NCBI RefSeq assembly: GCF_000620865.1
Contig: NZ_KK211190.1
Location: 1,625,971-1,689,970 of the forward strand
DNA length: 64,000 nt
DNA from: Exiguobacterium sibiricum 7-3
Lineage (GTDB): Bacteria; Bacillota; Bacilli; Exiguobacteriales; Exiguobacteriaceae
Reading direction: 5' to 3'
A program made the translations under genes and the position numbers. Below the pieces are notes generated by a model. That model did no database searches. It was not told the DNA's origin and saw nothing but the letters and a program-made list of their open reading frames with translations. Below are positions 43,143 through 51,146 of this stretch, one piece after another (position 1 is the first letter of the stretch; each line of letters begins with the position of its first letter).

Positions 43143-43901
43143 TTAGTTGTTTGCACCGACATACGTGAAGAGTGGTCCACGCAGTTCAAACGAATAATCT
43201 TCGGCGTTGACGATGCCGACGATTTGATCGCTGTCGAGCAACTGATCGAGGAACGTCGCCATTTCAGCCGCTGTATGGTACTTGGCGACGTTTTTGCTGT
43301 AATCAAATCCAGCTTCCCCCCGCGAACGGTCAGCGAATTCTGTTTCTGTCGCAGCAGGCGCGAGAACTTTCGCCCGCAGTTTTGCTCCGGAGTTTTTCAG
43401 CTCCTGCGCGAGTCCTTCCGTATAGGCACTGACATAGAATTTCGTCGCGCAGTACGTGACCGCGTTCGGGACAATCCGGTAACCGCCGCCGGATGAGACA
43501 TTGAGGACCGTTGTCCCTTCGACGTCATGATAATCATGGACATAACGGCTTGTTAAGACGGTCAGTGCTTCGATGTTCAGACGGAGCATCTTCTCGACTT
43601 TCGGGACCGAAACGTCTTTGACGTTATCGAAGTCACCGAATCCGGCATTGTTGATCCACGTCTCGATGTCGAGATCTTTTAAGGAATCATACAATTCATG
43701 GACGTTTTCCGATTCCGTTAAATCAACCGAACGCAAGATGACATCACTGTCCGGTGCGAGTGCTTTGACTTCGTCGCGTAACTTTTCCAGTTCATCCGTC
43801 CGGCGGGCGACGAGAACAAGCGATTTTCCTTTTTTGGCAAGCACTTTTGCTGTTTCATATCCGATTCCTGAGCTGGCCCCTGTAATGACTGTGTATTTCA
43901 T
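43143..43901 (-). CDS. Short-chain dehydrogenase/reductase
   Basis: This 252-residue classical SDR has the NAD(P)-binding TGASSGIG at residues 7-14, NNAG at 84-87, and the catalytic Ser136/137, Tyr150 and Lys154 (NVSSGGGY..TYCATK). The ARR after the second beta strand favours NADPH. The substrate is unknown. It is divergent from the MerR regulator and its promoter has the 19-bp spacer typical of MerR-activated genes, so it is probably induced by the ligand of that regulator, for example an aldehyde or other electrophile. Confidence 0.92.
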   Translation of the reverse strand: MKYTVITGASSGIGYETAKVLAKKGKSLVLVARRTDELEKLRDEVKALAPDSDVILRSVDLTESENVHELYDSLKDLDIETWINNAGFGDFDNVKDVSVPKVEKMLRLNIEALTVLTSRYVHDYHDVEGTTVLNVSSGGGYRIVPNAVTYCATKFYVSAYTEGLAQELKNSGAKLRAKVLAPAATETEFADRSRGEAGFDYSKNVAKYHTAAEMATFLDQLLDSDQIVGIVNAEDYSFELRGPLFTYVGANN

Positions 43902-43934
43902 CTGTAATTCCCCATTTCTGTTTGGTATAGTGAA

Positions 43935-43965
43935 AGTCTACAAGTTAGAGTCAACTCTAAGTCAA
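43935..43965 (-). promoter_or_regulatory. MerR-type promoter of the SDR gene (19-bp spacer)
   Basis: On the minus strand TTGACT (43960-43965) and TAGACT (43935-43940) are separated by exactly 19 bp, and a perfect dyad TTAGAGT-N2-ACTCTAA (43945-43960) fills the spacer. This is the textbook arrangement for promoters activated by DNA distortion through MerR-family proteins. Confidence 0.8.
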
Positions 43966-43984
43966 GCAAGAAAGGTGCGAAAAC

Positions 43985-44365
43985 ATGTATACAATTTCAG
44001 AAATCAGCCAGTTAACCGAAACGACGCCCCATACAATCCGGTATTACGAAAAAGAAGGGCTGCTGTTTCCGACACGGACGGCAAGCGGGATCCGCCGTTA
44101 TGACGAGACCCAACTGACGTGGCTCCGTTTTGTCCTGCGTCTCCGGGCGACGCATATGCCGATTGACCAAATCCGACAGTACGTCGAACTGTTCCTCGCT
44201 TCGTCCGAGACACACGATACGTCGCTTGAGCGGCTCCGTCTCCTTGAAGCACATCAAGAAAACGTCCGCCAGCAGCTCGCGGAACTCCAACAGACGGAAC
44301 AGATGATTACGGAAAAAATCATGGCTTACCAACAGCTTCATCCGACCGTCAACAAAACGATTTAA
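43985..44365 (+). CDS. MerR family transcriptional regulator
   Basis: This 126-residue protein has the N-terminal MerR winged HTH (residues 1-70: TISEISQLTETTPHTIRYYEKEGLL, written here in two family blocks) and a C-terminal coiled coil (about 80-118). It lacks the C-terminal cysteines of metal sensors, so it fits the NmlR/AdhR type that senses electrophiles or small organics. It is divergent from the SDR gene, and a 19-bp-spacer promoter with a central dyad lies between them. It overlaps the convergent aldolase gene by 4 bp. Confidence 0.92.
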   Translation: MYTISEISQLTETTPHTIRYYEKEGLLFPTRTASGIRRYDETQLTWLRFVLRLRATHMPIDQIRQYVELFLASSETHDTSLERLRLLEAHQENVRQQLAELQQTEQMITEKIMAYQQLHPTVNKTI

Positions 44366-45432
44366 GAAAAGACTTGCCGGAACCGTTCAAATCCGGATTC
44401 GAGTGTTTGCGGATCAAGTTCCGCATAAGCATCACCGACACTGATTTCTGTTGAACAATACCCGTCTTTATCGACAAGATAACCTACAAATCCAAGACTT
44501 GTTTCTTCCTGGACCTGTTCTAGTTTCGGAGAAACGTCTGCCGCCTGACCATTGAAGTGCAGATGGAACATGTTCGACACCGGGACTTCCGGTGTCGTAT
44601 GGATGCCCGGCAACGCATTGAACCGGGCTGCCAATTCTTTCGCATCCGTGTAATACTGCCGCATGCGGTCCTTTCGCAGTTCATAATAATAATCAGCCGA
44701 AACGATATATGGATACAAGCTGATCAAGTCCCCGCCGTACCGCCGTTTCCAGATCCGCGCCGTCTTGCAAAACGCTGACGGTCCCGCGAGAATCGCCCCG
44801 GCAATCCCGCCGAGTCCTTTATAAAACGAGATGTAGACACTGTCGAATAAGCCGGCAATCTCAGCTGCTGTCTTGTCGTAATACGGTAACATCTCAAACA
44901 GCCGTGCGCCGTCGAGGTGCAACCGGATGCCCCGTTCGCGGCAATACCGGCTGATCGCTTCCAGTTCGCGATATAGCGGGGCGACACCGCCGATTTCCCG
45001 TTGCGGCAGTTCCAGCAGCAGACAAGCGATGTCCGGTAACGCTTTGATTTCGTCGAGCGTCATCAATCGGTCAGCTGCGCCGACAAGAATCGTTTTGATC
45101 GGATGCAATTCCTTTAAACCATCCTGTTCATGGATTTCGAGGTGACAAAGCGGATGGTAGGCGACGGTCCGGTTATCCGTCTCGTCCGACCAAATCCGTA
45201 AGGCGACCTGTTGCGCCATCGTGCCGCTCGGGAAAAAGACGGCGTCCTCCATTCCCAGTAGATCCGCAAATTTTCGTTCGAACGGTTCGATGATGGATCC
45301 CGTCCCGTACTGGTCACTTACCGTCTCATCTGCCACACCTTCAAAAGCGGTTTTTAATACTCCAACGTTCCGTTTCCCGTGCCCGCTGATCTGTCCTGTT
45401 GCTTGTTGAAAGCTTGTGCGTAAACGATTCAT
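44362..45432 (-). CDS. Threonine aldolase family protein (beta-eliminating lyase)
   Basis: This 356-residue PLP enzyme of fold type I resembles low-specificity L-threonine aldolases, which split threonine or beta-hydroxy amino acids to glycine and an aldehyde. The PLP lysine is Lys205 (ISFYKGLGG), the cofactor Asp174 (LHLDGARLF), and the N-terminal SDQYGTGSIIEPFE and FFPSGTMAQQVAL blocks are present. It is somewhat unlike the standard LtaE, so a related amino-acid lyase activity is possible. It is a single gene. Confidence 0.85.
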   Translation of the reverse strand: MNRLRTSFQQATGQISGHGKRNVGVLKTAFEGVADETVSDQYGTGSIIEPFERKFADLLGMEDAVFFPSGTMAQQVALRIWSDETDNRTVAYHPLCHLEIHEQDGLKELHPIKTILVGAADRLMTLDEIKALPDIACLLLELPQREIGGVAPLYRELEAISRYCRERGIRLHLDGARLFEMLPYYDKTAAEIAGLFDSVYISFYKGLGGIAGAILAGPSAFCKTARIWKRRYGGDLISLYPYIVSADYYYELRKDRMRQYYTDAKELAARFNALPGIHTTPEVPVSNMFHLHFNGQAADVSPKLEQVQEETSLGFVGYLVDKDGYCSTEISVGDAYAELDPQTLESGFERFRQVFS

Positions 45433-45563
45433 CTGATAACCTCCATTTTTTTAGGAAATAATGACTAATTTTTGAAAAAATCAGAACGTTTCCCTGTCGT
45501 ATTTGCTATACTCAGTTCAGACTAATTCATTAACCGTTTTGACGATATCAAAGAGGTGATCCC

Positions 45564-46235
45564 ATGCAGACTTCATTCCGACTGAAAATCGGCTTGTTTC
45601 TTTCCAGTGTTTTACTGATCGTTTTCGTTATCCAGTCCGTCGTCCCTCGTTTTCTGACGTCGTTCGTTTCTCTCTTCGACAGTCGGACGACAAGCTCCTG
45701 TACGACACGCTGTGGCGACGCGTCTACTCTTTCGCTCCCGTCCGATCCACTTGTCATAAACTTCGACCCGATCGTCGAGAGCGTCGCGGCGGAACCGGAA
45801 CCGCTGTTATTACGGACCGGCTTCGATTCTGCAGTTATCGCACCACCGTATCCATTCATCTTCATCTTCCTGGTGTTTGTATCAATCGGACTGCTCGTCT
45901 ATTACATCAAGGTCATCCGACCGACCCGCTTCCAACCGCTTCTTTTAACTCAATCCCGCGTCGAAGTGATTCATTATCCCCACCAGGAATTGCCGGCAGA
46001 GGATATTCGCCAACATATGCTGATGTTTAACCGCCGGCTTCCGCAAACGATGCAACGACGCGAACAGGAGACGATGACCGAATGGTTCACGCGAATCAAG
46101 TTTCCGTCGCCGGTCAATCCCCATTACTTAGAAGTCCGTTATGGCGGGCACCTCTCGATCCCAATCCACCAACTGACTTTTTTTAAACAAACGACCGAAG
46201 ACTTTTTACGGAAAGTCGGACCGACCATCATTTGA
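45564..46235 (+). CDS. Membrane protein of unknown function
   Basis: I do not recognise this 223-residue protein. It has an N-terminal signal-like transmembrane helix (about residues 8-30), an extracytoplasmic segment of about 65 residues with two cysteines close together (SSCTTRCGD), a second helix (about 97-115) and a cytosolic C-terminal domain (QELPAEDIRQHMLMFNRRL, then EQETMTEWFTRI). The cytosolic part vaguely recalls DUF4129-like tails, without certainty. GAGGTG precedes the ATG at 5 nt. Confidence 0.6.
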   Translation: MQTSFRLKIGLFLSSVLLIVFVIQSVVPRFLTSFVSLFDSRTTSSCTTRCGDASTLSLPSDPLVINFDPIVESVAAEPEPLLLRTGFDSAVIAPPYPFIFIFLVFVSIGLLVYYIKVIRPTRFQPLLLTQSRVEVIHYPHQELPAEDIRQHMLMFNRRLPQTMQRREQETMTEWFTRIKFPSPVNPHYLEVRYGGHLSIPIHQLTFFKQTTEDFLRKVGPTII

Positions 46236-46442
46236 TTCAGTAGTGCCTGATTCCAAATCAGGTGTTCCTGCATCAAGTGATTTTTTTGTTATCCATTAAA
46301 CCATTCCCTAATCCACCAGTATTCGGTCTTTTTCGGACAGAAACTGATATTTCTAAAAAAATTTGGGTATTATAGACTATATAGCTAACTAACATCTTAT
46401 AATTTTTTGAACTGTTTTTGAAAGAGAGCGAGGCGAAACGAG

Positions 46443-46739
46443 ATGATTACAGCACAAGAAGCGTACTTCATCAAAAATGGTCTGAATGAACAGTTTCAAG
46501 ACCCTCGAATCGACTGCGACTTTTCCATTTTCTCGCTCGAACCGTTTCAACTCCTGTTGCAGGTACATGATGCCGAAATGGATGAATTGAGTACGGAAAC
46601 CCGGTACGTCCTAAGTCGTAAGATTCGGTCTCAACTGCATCAACTGGACGCAAAAGTCGGCGGCACACCCGTCAAAACTGTGTTCGTTATTTCTGCGCCA
46701 TTGATTTCCGATCATTCCTATTGTGTGATTTTGCAATGA
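46443..46739 (+). CDS. 98-residue soluble protein, unknown
   Basis: This small protein is predicted soluble alpha/beta: FIKNGLNEQFQDPRIDCDF, then SLEPFQLLLQVHDAEM, and a C-terminal beta strand VKTVFVISAPLISD. No family recognised. A GAGCGAGG region lies before the ATG. It is followed by a terminator and is probably a single gene. Confidence 0.5.
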   Translation: MITAQEAYFIKNGLNEQFQDPRIDCDFSIFSLEPFQLLLQVHDAEMDELSTETRYVLSRKIRSQLHQLDAKVGGTPVKTVFVISAPLISDHSYCVILQ

Positions 46740-46763
46740 TTCCAAAAACCATCTATTGGTCTC

Positions 46764-46806
46764 AAAAAAGCTCTGATCCCATTTTCGAATGGAATCAGAG
46801 CTTTTT
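46764..46806. terminator. Bidirectional terminator
   Basis: A hairpin AAAAAGCTCTGAT.CCATT / AATGG.ATCAGAGCTTTTT with a 4-base loop lies between convergent genes. Confidence 0.88.
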
Positions 46807-46821
46807 CTTTTGAAGAAGCGT

Positions 46822-48009
46822 TCAACTCGCTTCATAGCTTGAAATCTGATTACGACCACTCGACTTGGCACGGTACAGGGCTTGGTCTGCCAGGACAATC
46901 AAATCCCCTTCCGTCAAGGTTTCATCCGGTCGTGCAACCGCTAGTCCGATGCTGACGCTCAACTGACAAAGCGGTTCATACGCACTGTGTTCAATCTTCA
47001 ACCGGAGGATTTCACTGCGGATCCGTTCCGCGACATGCGTGATTTGCCCGACGTGCTCCGTCAAGATGACGGCAAACTCTTCTCCCCCGTACCGGGAGAC
47101 GAGTCCAAACTCACCCGCCTGTTTTTTTAATGTAGCGGCGACTTTCTGAAGACACCAGTCGCCTTTCAGGTGACCGTACGTATCGTTGTACAGTTTGAAC
47201 TCGTCGACATCAATCAAGATCAGTCCAACGTCCGTCTGTTGTTCCCGGGCTGCCGTAAACGATGCTTCCAGATGTTCATCAAACGCACGCCGGTTCGGAA
47301 TCCCCGTCAAGGCATCATGCAACGAGCGGTGAATCAATGCCTGTTGGCTGCGCTCGAGTCGGAATGTCTGCAGGAATGCCATCAGCAGCAAGACGGCCAC
47401 ACTGACAACAATGACGATGACCCACTTGGCAGACGCCGACGCCTGTTTGGAACGATCGGTCGCTTCCTGGATGATTTTGTCGATATCTTGATTGATTTTT
47501 GCATTGATTGGTCGAAACTGATTGACGTAGTCCATCCCGCTGTAGCGTTTCAGTGTTGCCCGTTCGATTTGATTGCTTTGGATCCATCGAATCTGCTGTT
47601 CATAAAAGCCATCCGTCCGTAAAATCAACGGGATTGCTTCTTCTGCCAGCAACTGTTTGAGAATCGGATGGCGTTGATCCAGCATCTTCAATGTGGCGAT
47701 CGTCTCTTTCAATTCGGCATTCGTATTTTTAAATTGTTGGAACGTCTGATCATTTTGATTGAGTAAGTAACTGCGGACCGTCAACTCTTGATCCAGCAAT
47801 AAAGGGAACAGTTGCGAAGCGGCATTCGATATCGGAATCGCTTCCGTTGTGATCCGGTCGTTCTCTTGTTCAATTTTCAGGAATGCATTGTAACTCCAGA
47901 TACTGGTAAACATCAATGAAAACAATGCAAGTAACAGGTAAAATTGCAACGTCGATAATTTCAAGTTCAGTCTGACCTCTTTCTTTTCCGTCGGCAGCGG
48001 CTGCAACAT
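46822..48009 (-). CDS. Membrane diguanylate cyclase with CHASE3-like sensor
   Basis: This 395-residue protein has TM1 (about residues 20-40), an extracytoplasmic helical sensor (about 45-190) of CHASE3-like layout, TM2 (about 195-215) and a GGDEF domain (about 225-390) with the intact RYGGEEF catalytic motif and DALTGIPNRRAFDEH start. The residues just before GGEEF (KQAGEFGLVSR) lack the RxxD inhibitory site. It would synthesise c-di-GMP in response to an external signal. It lies 129 bp downstream of the holin gene with no obvious terminator between. Confidence 0.9.
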   Translation of the reverse strand: MLQPLPTEKKEVRLNLKLSTLQFYLLLALFSLMFTSIWSYNAFLKIEQENDRITTEAIPISNAASQLFPLLLDQELTVRSYLLNQNDQTFQQFKNTNAELKETIATLKMLDQRHPILKQLLAEEAIPLILRTDGFYEQQIRWIQSNQIERATLKRYSGMDYVNQFRPINAKINQDIDKIIQEATDRSKQASASAKWVIVIVVSVAVLLLMAFLQTFRLERSQQALIHRSLHDALTGIPNRRAFDEHLEASFTAAREQQTDVGLILIDVDEFKLYNDTYGHLKGDWCLQKVAATLKKQAGEFGLVSRYGGEEFAVILTEHVGQITHVAERIRSEILRLKIEHSAYEPLCQLSVSIGLAVARPDETLTEGDLIVLADQALYRAKSSGRNQISSYEAS

Positions 48010-48138
48010 GCTGACGATACGGGACGCTACCTTATTATCGGTATCTTGGGATCAAACCATTAGCGCTCTACTCGAAATATTGCCCGTTGTCTGCACATTT
48101 CAAACAAATTACCAGTTGACATGGCACATTCAGACTGA

Positions 48139-48396
48139 CTATTCCTGTCCGTTCCGTTGAACGAGGTCGTTCCATTCCCGTAGCGTGACTTGCGCGTGTT
48201 GCGCCGCCTCGGTCATATTGTTATTTTTCCACCAGGCATAAATCAGACTTCCTGCACCGAGGAGCGCCGTCAACGCGGTTTCGATCTGATTCGTCTCAAA
48301 CGGTAAAGGCGTATAGCCGAATGCAAGTAACGTTAAGTTCACGAAACTGTAGAGCGGGACGACGAGCCGGATGAGGGCAATCGACCGTTCTTTCAT
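48139..48396 (-). CDS. SPP1-type phage holin (XhlB-like)
   Basis: This 85-residue holin makes pores in the membrane that let an endolysin reach the wall. It matches the SPP1/XhlB pattern: a first helix VVPLYSFVNLTLLAFGYTPLPF, a loop, then a second helix ALTALLGAGSLIYAWWKNNNMT and a charged C-terminus (EAAQHAQVTLREWNDL). The ATG overlaps the stop of the endolysin gene (ATGA) and has no strong ribosome binding site of its own, so it is made by translational coupling. Endolysin, holin and the DnaD-type gene form one unit. Confidence 0.85.
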   Translation of the reverse strand: MKERSIALIRLVVPLYSFVNLTLLAFGYTPLPFETNQIETALTALLGAGSLIYAWWKNNNMTEAAQHAQVTLREWNDLVQRNGQE

Positions 48397-49055
48397 CGTT
48401 GAAATCCAAACAGATGACGCCACGTAACCGGACCAACGACACCGTCTGCCGCTAACCGGTGCTGCCGTTGAAACTGTTCGATGAATTGTGTCAACTTCCA
48501 ATCAAACTGACCGGTCAACGGCAAGCGGAGCCGTTTTTGAATCAGCCGGATCAATGTCCGGTCCATCCGCTCTGCTCCTGCAAAGAGCGGTCGTCCGGGA
48601 TAACGGGGACCAAGCAATGGTTTCGGCTGACCATTGACCGCATCATAGAGTTGAAAATGCGGATAATCCGGAAAGCTGCCCCAGTCACCGCCCCATTGCA
48701 TGTGATAACGTTTCATCGCGGCAACGATCTGCTTCAATCGTGGATCGGGTGGTGCCAGAAATTCCGCCCGTTTGCCGCCGTCCGCGTAGACAAATACATC
48801 GACGGCCACACCGAAGTTATGATTCGATGCGCCTCCTTTCGCATAGGTGACGATTTTTCCCGGACGGGTCCGGCCGATTGCGTACAAGGCATCCTGTTCC
48901 TGTTTCGTCCGGAAGGCTTGGGCGACGCCGACCGGCAATCCTTCTGCCGCCAGTTCCGTAATGACGGCGCGGGTAATCGCGATGACGTCCGGGTCCATCT
49001 CTTTCTTCAACTTCCGGTCCGCCTGTTCGAGTAACCAGTCAAGTGATGGTATCAT
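48393..49055 (-). CDS. M15 family peptidoglycan endopeptidase (phage endolysin) with PG-binding domain
   Basis: This 220-residue enzyme is like the L-alanyl-D-glutamate peptidases CwlK/Ply500. The zinc motif SNHNFGVAVD gives ligands His79 and Asp86; the third ligand is His133 (DYPHFQ) and Asp124 is the probable catalytic acid (WGGDWG). A C-terminal peptidoglycan-binding domain follows (about 165-218; RLPLTGQFDWK..ADGVVGPVTWRHL). It has no signal peptide, so it needs the holin encoded next. ATG 49055 was chosen because AAGGAGG lies 5 nt before it; an upstream ATG (49070) precedes that site and overlaps the DnaD gene stop. Confidence 0.88.
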   Translation of the reverse strand: MIPSLDWLLEQADRKLKKEMDPDVIAITRAVITELAAEGLPVGVAQAFRTKQEQDALYAIGRTRPGKIVTYAKGGASNHNFGVAVDVFVYADGGKRAEFLAPPDPRLKQIVAAMKRYHMQWGGDWGSFPDYPHFQLYDAVNGQPKPLLGPRYPGRPLFAGAERMDRTLIRLIQKRLRLPLTGQFDWKLTQFIEQFQRQHRLAADGVVGPVTWRHLFGFQR

Positions 49056-49069
49056 AAAGTCCTCCTTCA

Positions 49070-49879
49070 TCAGATAAGTTCTGCCAACAAGACCGCGAGT
49101 TCTCCTTGATCGGGAACGGTTTGTTCAAAACGTTGTTTTTGCTCCGCCTCTGCTTGTTGCTGTTGCCGGCGTTCCCGTTCGACCCAGTCCGGTAATTTAC
49201 CGTGTCCTTTTCGGCGTGACGATCGCGCAACAGAGGTTCGGCGACGGGTTTCATGCATCTCGATTTGTTCCTGCGTCAACAAGTTCCGCTGTTTTAAACT
49301 GTTGATGATGACCTTGATGTAGTTGAAGTTACGGATGTTCGCTGCCGTTGCCTGCTCAATTGCATGATGCAGGACGGCGGGACTCGTTTCTTTTAACAAG
49401 GTTTCCAGTTGCCTGCGGATTGATGGCGTGACACGACCGATTTCCGTCTCAAAATGGTGAATGATTTCCGTCAAGTCGTGTCGTAGTGATGGTGGTTCTT
49501 TTTTTAAAGATTGTTTCTTAACCCCTTTTTCTTTGGTGTCGACAGGCGTCTCCCCGGTTGCCGTCTCTTGACCGGGGTCCTGTCGGGAAGTGTCCGGGGA
49601 CACGGTCCGGATCCGGTAGCCGTTGGACGTTTGTCCCCCGTGCCGGTCAAACCGTTCGGCCTTTTCGATCCATCCCTTTTCAGTAAGGGTCTGGAGACAG
49701 TTTTTGACGGTCGTCTTGCCGCAGGGAACGGCGTCCGCGAGTGTCTGATGCGACGGGAACGCGAGTCCGTCCCGTCCGGCATAACTTTGAAGCAGCAGGT
49801 AGACCATTTTTTCATGGACGGATGTAAACGCGGCTCCATCGCGTAACAGTTGATGTTCGACACGTAAGTAAGGTTGCAT
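49070..49879 (-). CDS. DnaD/DnaB_2-domain protein with HTH (phage replisome organiser type)
   Basis: This 269-residue protein has an N-terminal HTH_36-like winged helix (about residues 18-85: SVHEKMVYLLLQSYAGRDG, LAFPSHQTLADAVPCGKTTVK) and, after a linker, a DnaD/DnaB_2 domain (about 120-195: HHFETEIGRVTPSIRRQLE, then NFNYIKVIINSLK). The C-terminus is Gln/Arg/Glu-rich. Such proteins start phage or plasmid replication by loading the helicase, but may also act as DNA-binding regulators. It overlaps the endolysin gene end to start and its leader holds a dual hairpin around the Shine-Dalgarno sequence. Confidence 0.85.
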   Translation of the reverse strand: MQPYLRVEHQLLRDGAAFTSVHEKMVYLLLQSYAGRDGLAFPSHQTLADAVPCGKTTVKNCLQTLTEKGWIEKAERFDRHGGQTSNGYRIRTVSPDTSRQDPGQETATGETPVDTKEKGVKKQSLKKEPPSLRHDLTEIIHHFETEIGRVTPSIRRQLETLLKETSPAVLHHAIEQATAANIRNFNYIKVIINSLKQRNLLTQEQIEMHETRRRTSVARSSRRKGHGKLPDWVERERRQQQQAEAEQKQRFEQTVPDQGELAVLLAELI

Positions 49880-49918
49880 GATGTTGTCCTCCTTTAAGTT
49901 CAGGAGGGAATTCCTCCT
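49880..49918 (-). promoter_or_regulatory. Dual-hairpin leader with duplicated and anti-Shine-Dalgarno sequences
   Basis: On the minus strand a first AGGAGG (49918-49913), then CCTCCT (49907-49902), then the true AGGAGG (49893-49888) are followed by the ATG at 49879. CCTCCT can pair with either AGGAGG: the first pairing leaves the true site free, while the second hides it behind an 8-base loop. The two AGGAGG blocks lie in identical 9-base contexts (AAAGGAGGA). An in-frame CTG 24 bases before the ATG could serve as an alternative start for the first site. Confidence 0.55.
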
Positions 49919-49977
49919 TTCTATCAAGAAATAACAGGACGATGCACCCGGTTGTTCGGAATTTTTTAGACAACAAA

Positions 49978-50024
49978 CAGGCACGATGTAACCGGAACAA
50001 TCAATTCCGATTACATCGTGCCTG
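49978..50024 (-). terminator. Terminator of the 65-residue membrane gene
   Basis: Fourteen-base outer arms CAGGCACGATGTAA / TTACATCGTGCCTG, with a further GGAA/TTCC step and a small mismatch, are followed on the minus strand by TTTGTTGT. Confidence 0.75.
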
Positions 50025-50028
50025 AGAT

Positions 50029-50226
50029 TTAGAGGAAACGGAGATACAAATACGGCAGTACACTGGCAAGCAGTAAGCTAAAAGCCGTCATACCGATTGT
50101 AATGAGAATAGCGTTTGAAATCGAAAGCTGTTGTTTTCGATAAGACAACATGACGGCTTTGACAATCGTAAAGAGCATTAATCCACTTAAGAGAAATGAG
50201 CCCATCAGGAGGATCAGCACTTCCAT
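50029..50226 (-). CDS. 65-residue membrane protein, unknown
   Basis: Two transmembrane helices (about residues 3-25 and 38-60) joined by a basic loop (LSYRKQQLSIS). The ATG at 50224-50226 has AAAGGG at 8 nt. No family recognised. It stands alone, separated from the DnaD gene by its terminator. Confidence 0.55.
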   Translation of the reverse strand: MEVLILLMGSFLLSGLMLFTIVKAVMLSYRKQQLSISNAILITIGMTAFSLLLASVLPYLYLRFL

Positions 50227-50339
50227 ACCGTTCACCCTTTCCTGTTTTTTAGTCATTCGACAATCTTTTCTTGACGAACCGCTTAAGCTTGCTAGACTGA
50301 ACAAGAGAACGCTTACACTAGATAAAAGGAGTTTTTATA

Positions 50340-51125
50340 ATGGCACGACAACACGCCCTGCTTGCCCGCCTCGACCAAATCGGTCAACGACTGGAACAAA
50401 CAAATGATGCCTGGTTATTACTCGGACTCGGTTCCGTCGGTCAGGAACTCGAACGGCTCGATACTTATTCCGATCTCGATTTTTTTGTCATTACGAAATC
50501 GGGTCAAAAACAACGGTTCCTCGACCGGCTCGACTGGCTGGAGTCCGTTCATCCGCTCAGCTTCATCTTCCAAAACACGGTCGACGGGTTTAAGCTGTTA
50601 TTCGCCGACGGCATTTACGGCGAATGTGCGATTTTCGAACTCGACGAGATGCCGGACATCGCCTTTTCCCCCGGACGGATCGTCTGGCAGGATCCGACAT
50701 TCCCGGGTGTCGACTTGACGATTTCAAAACAAACACCACCACCAATCCGGCGGGATACGCTCGATTTTGCGCTGAATGAAGCGTTGACGAATCTCTATGT
50801 CGGACTGTGCCGGTATGCCCGCGGCGAACGGTTATCCGGTCTCCAGCTTGTCGAACAGCATGCTTTTTCGAATCTGTTGTCGGTCCTGCATCTGCTCGAG
50901 TCGGAAGTCGTCTATTATCCGGACCGGTACGGCAATGAACGCCGGGCCGAGCAACGGTTCCCGGAAGCCGAAAAACGATTTGCCGATGTCCTGCAAGGAT
51001 ATGCCCGGGTCCCGGAATCGGCGCTTGCGTTGCTAGCGTGGCTCGAACAGATTCAGCCGGTCAATCCCGCGATGGCAGCTGAAATTCGGAAGTTGGCTGT
51101 AGAATGTCAGAGGAAAAACGACTGA
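50340..51125 (+). CDS. Nucleotidyltransferase-fold protein, antibiotic-NTase-like
   Basis: This 261-residue protein carries the pol-beta type nucleotidyltransferase motif: Gly31-Ser32 (LGLGSVGQ) then Asp45 and Asp47 (TYSDLDFFVI). The C-terminal half is helical (about 135-255). The layout resembles lincosamide and aminoglycoside nucleotidyltransferases (LnuB/LnuF, AadK-like), and an adenylyl- or nucleotidyl-transfer reaction is the natural guess. No substrate can be named. A TAAAAGGAG site precedes the ATG. Confidence 0.7.
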   Translation: MARQHALLARLDQIGQRLEQTNDAWLLLGLGSVGQELERLDTYSDLDFFVITKSGQKQRFLDRLDWLESVHPLSFIFQNTVDGFKLLFADGIYGECAIFELDEMPDIAFSPGRIVWQDPTFPGVDLTISKQTPPPIRRDTLDFALNEALTNLYVGLCRYARGERLSGLQLVEQHAFSNLLSVLHLLESEVVYYPDRYGNERRAEQRFPEAEKRFADVLQGYARVPESALALLAWLEQIQPVNPAMAAEIRKLAVECQRKND

Positions 51126-51146
51126 CGTAGCAGAGCAGCACTGGTT

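Noticed and set aside
46246-46262. Small hairpin CCTGATT-CCA-AATCAGG after the 223-residue membrane gene
   Set aside because: The stem is short and no T run follows directly, so I do not call a terminator.
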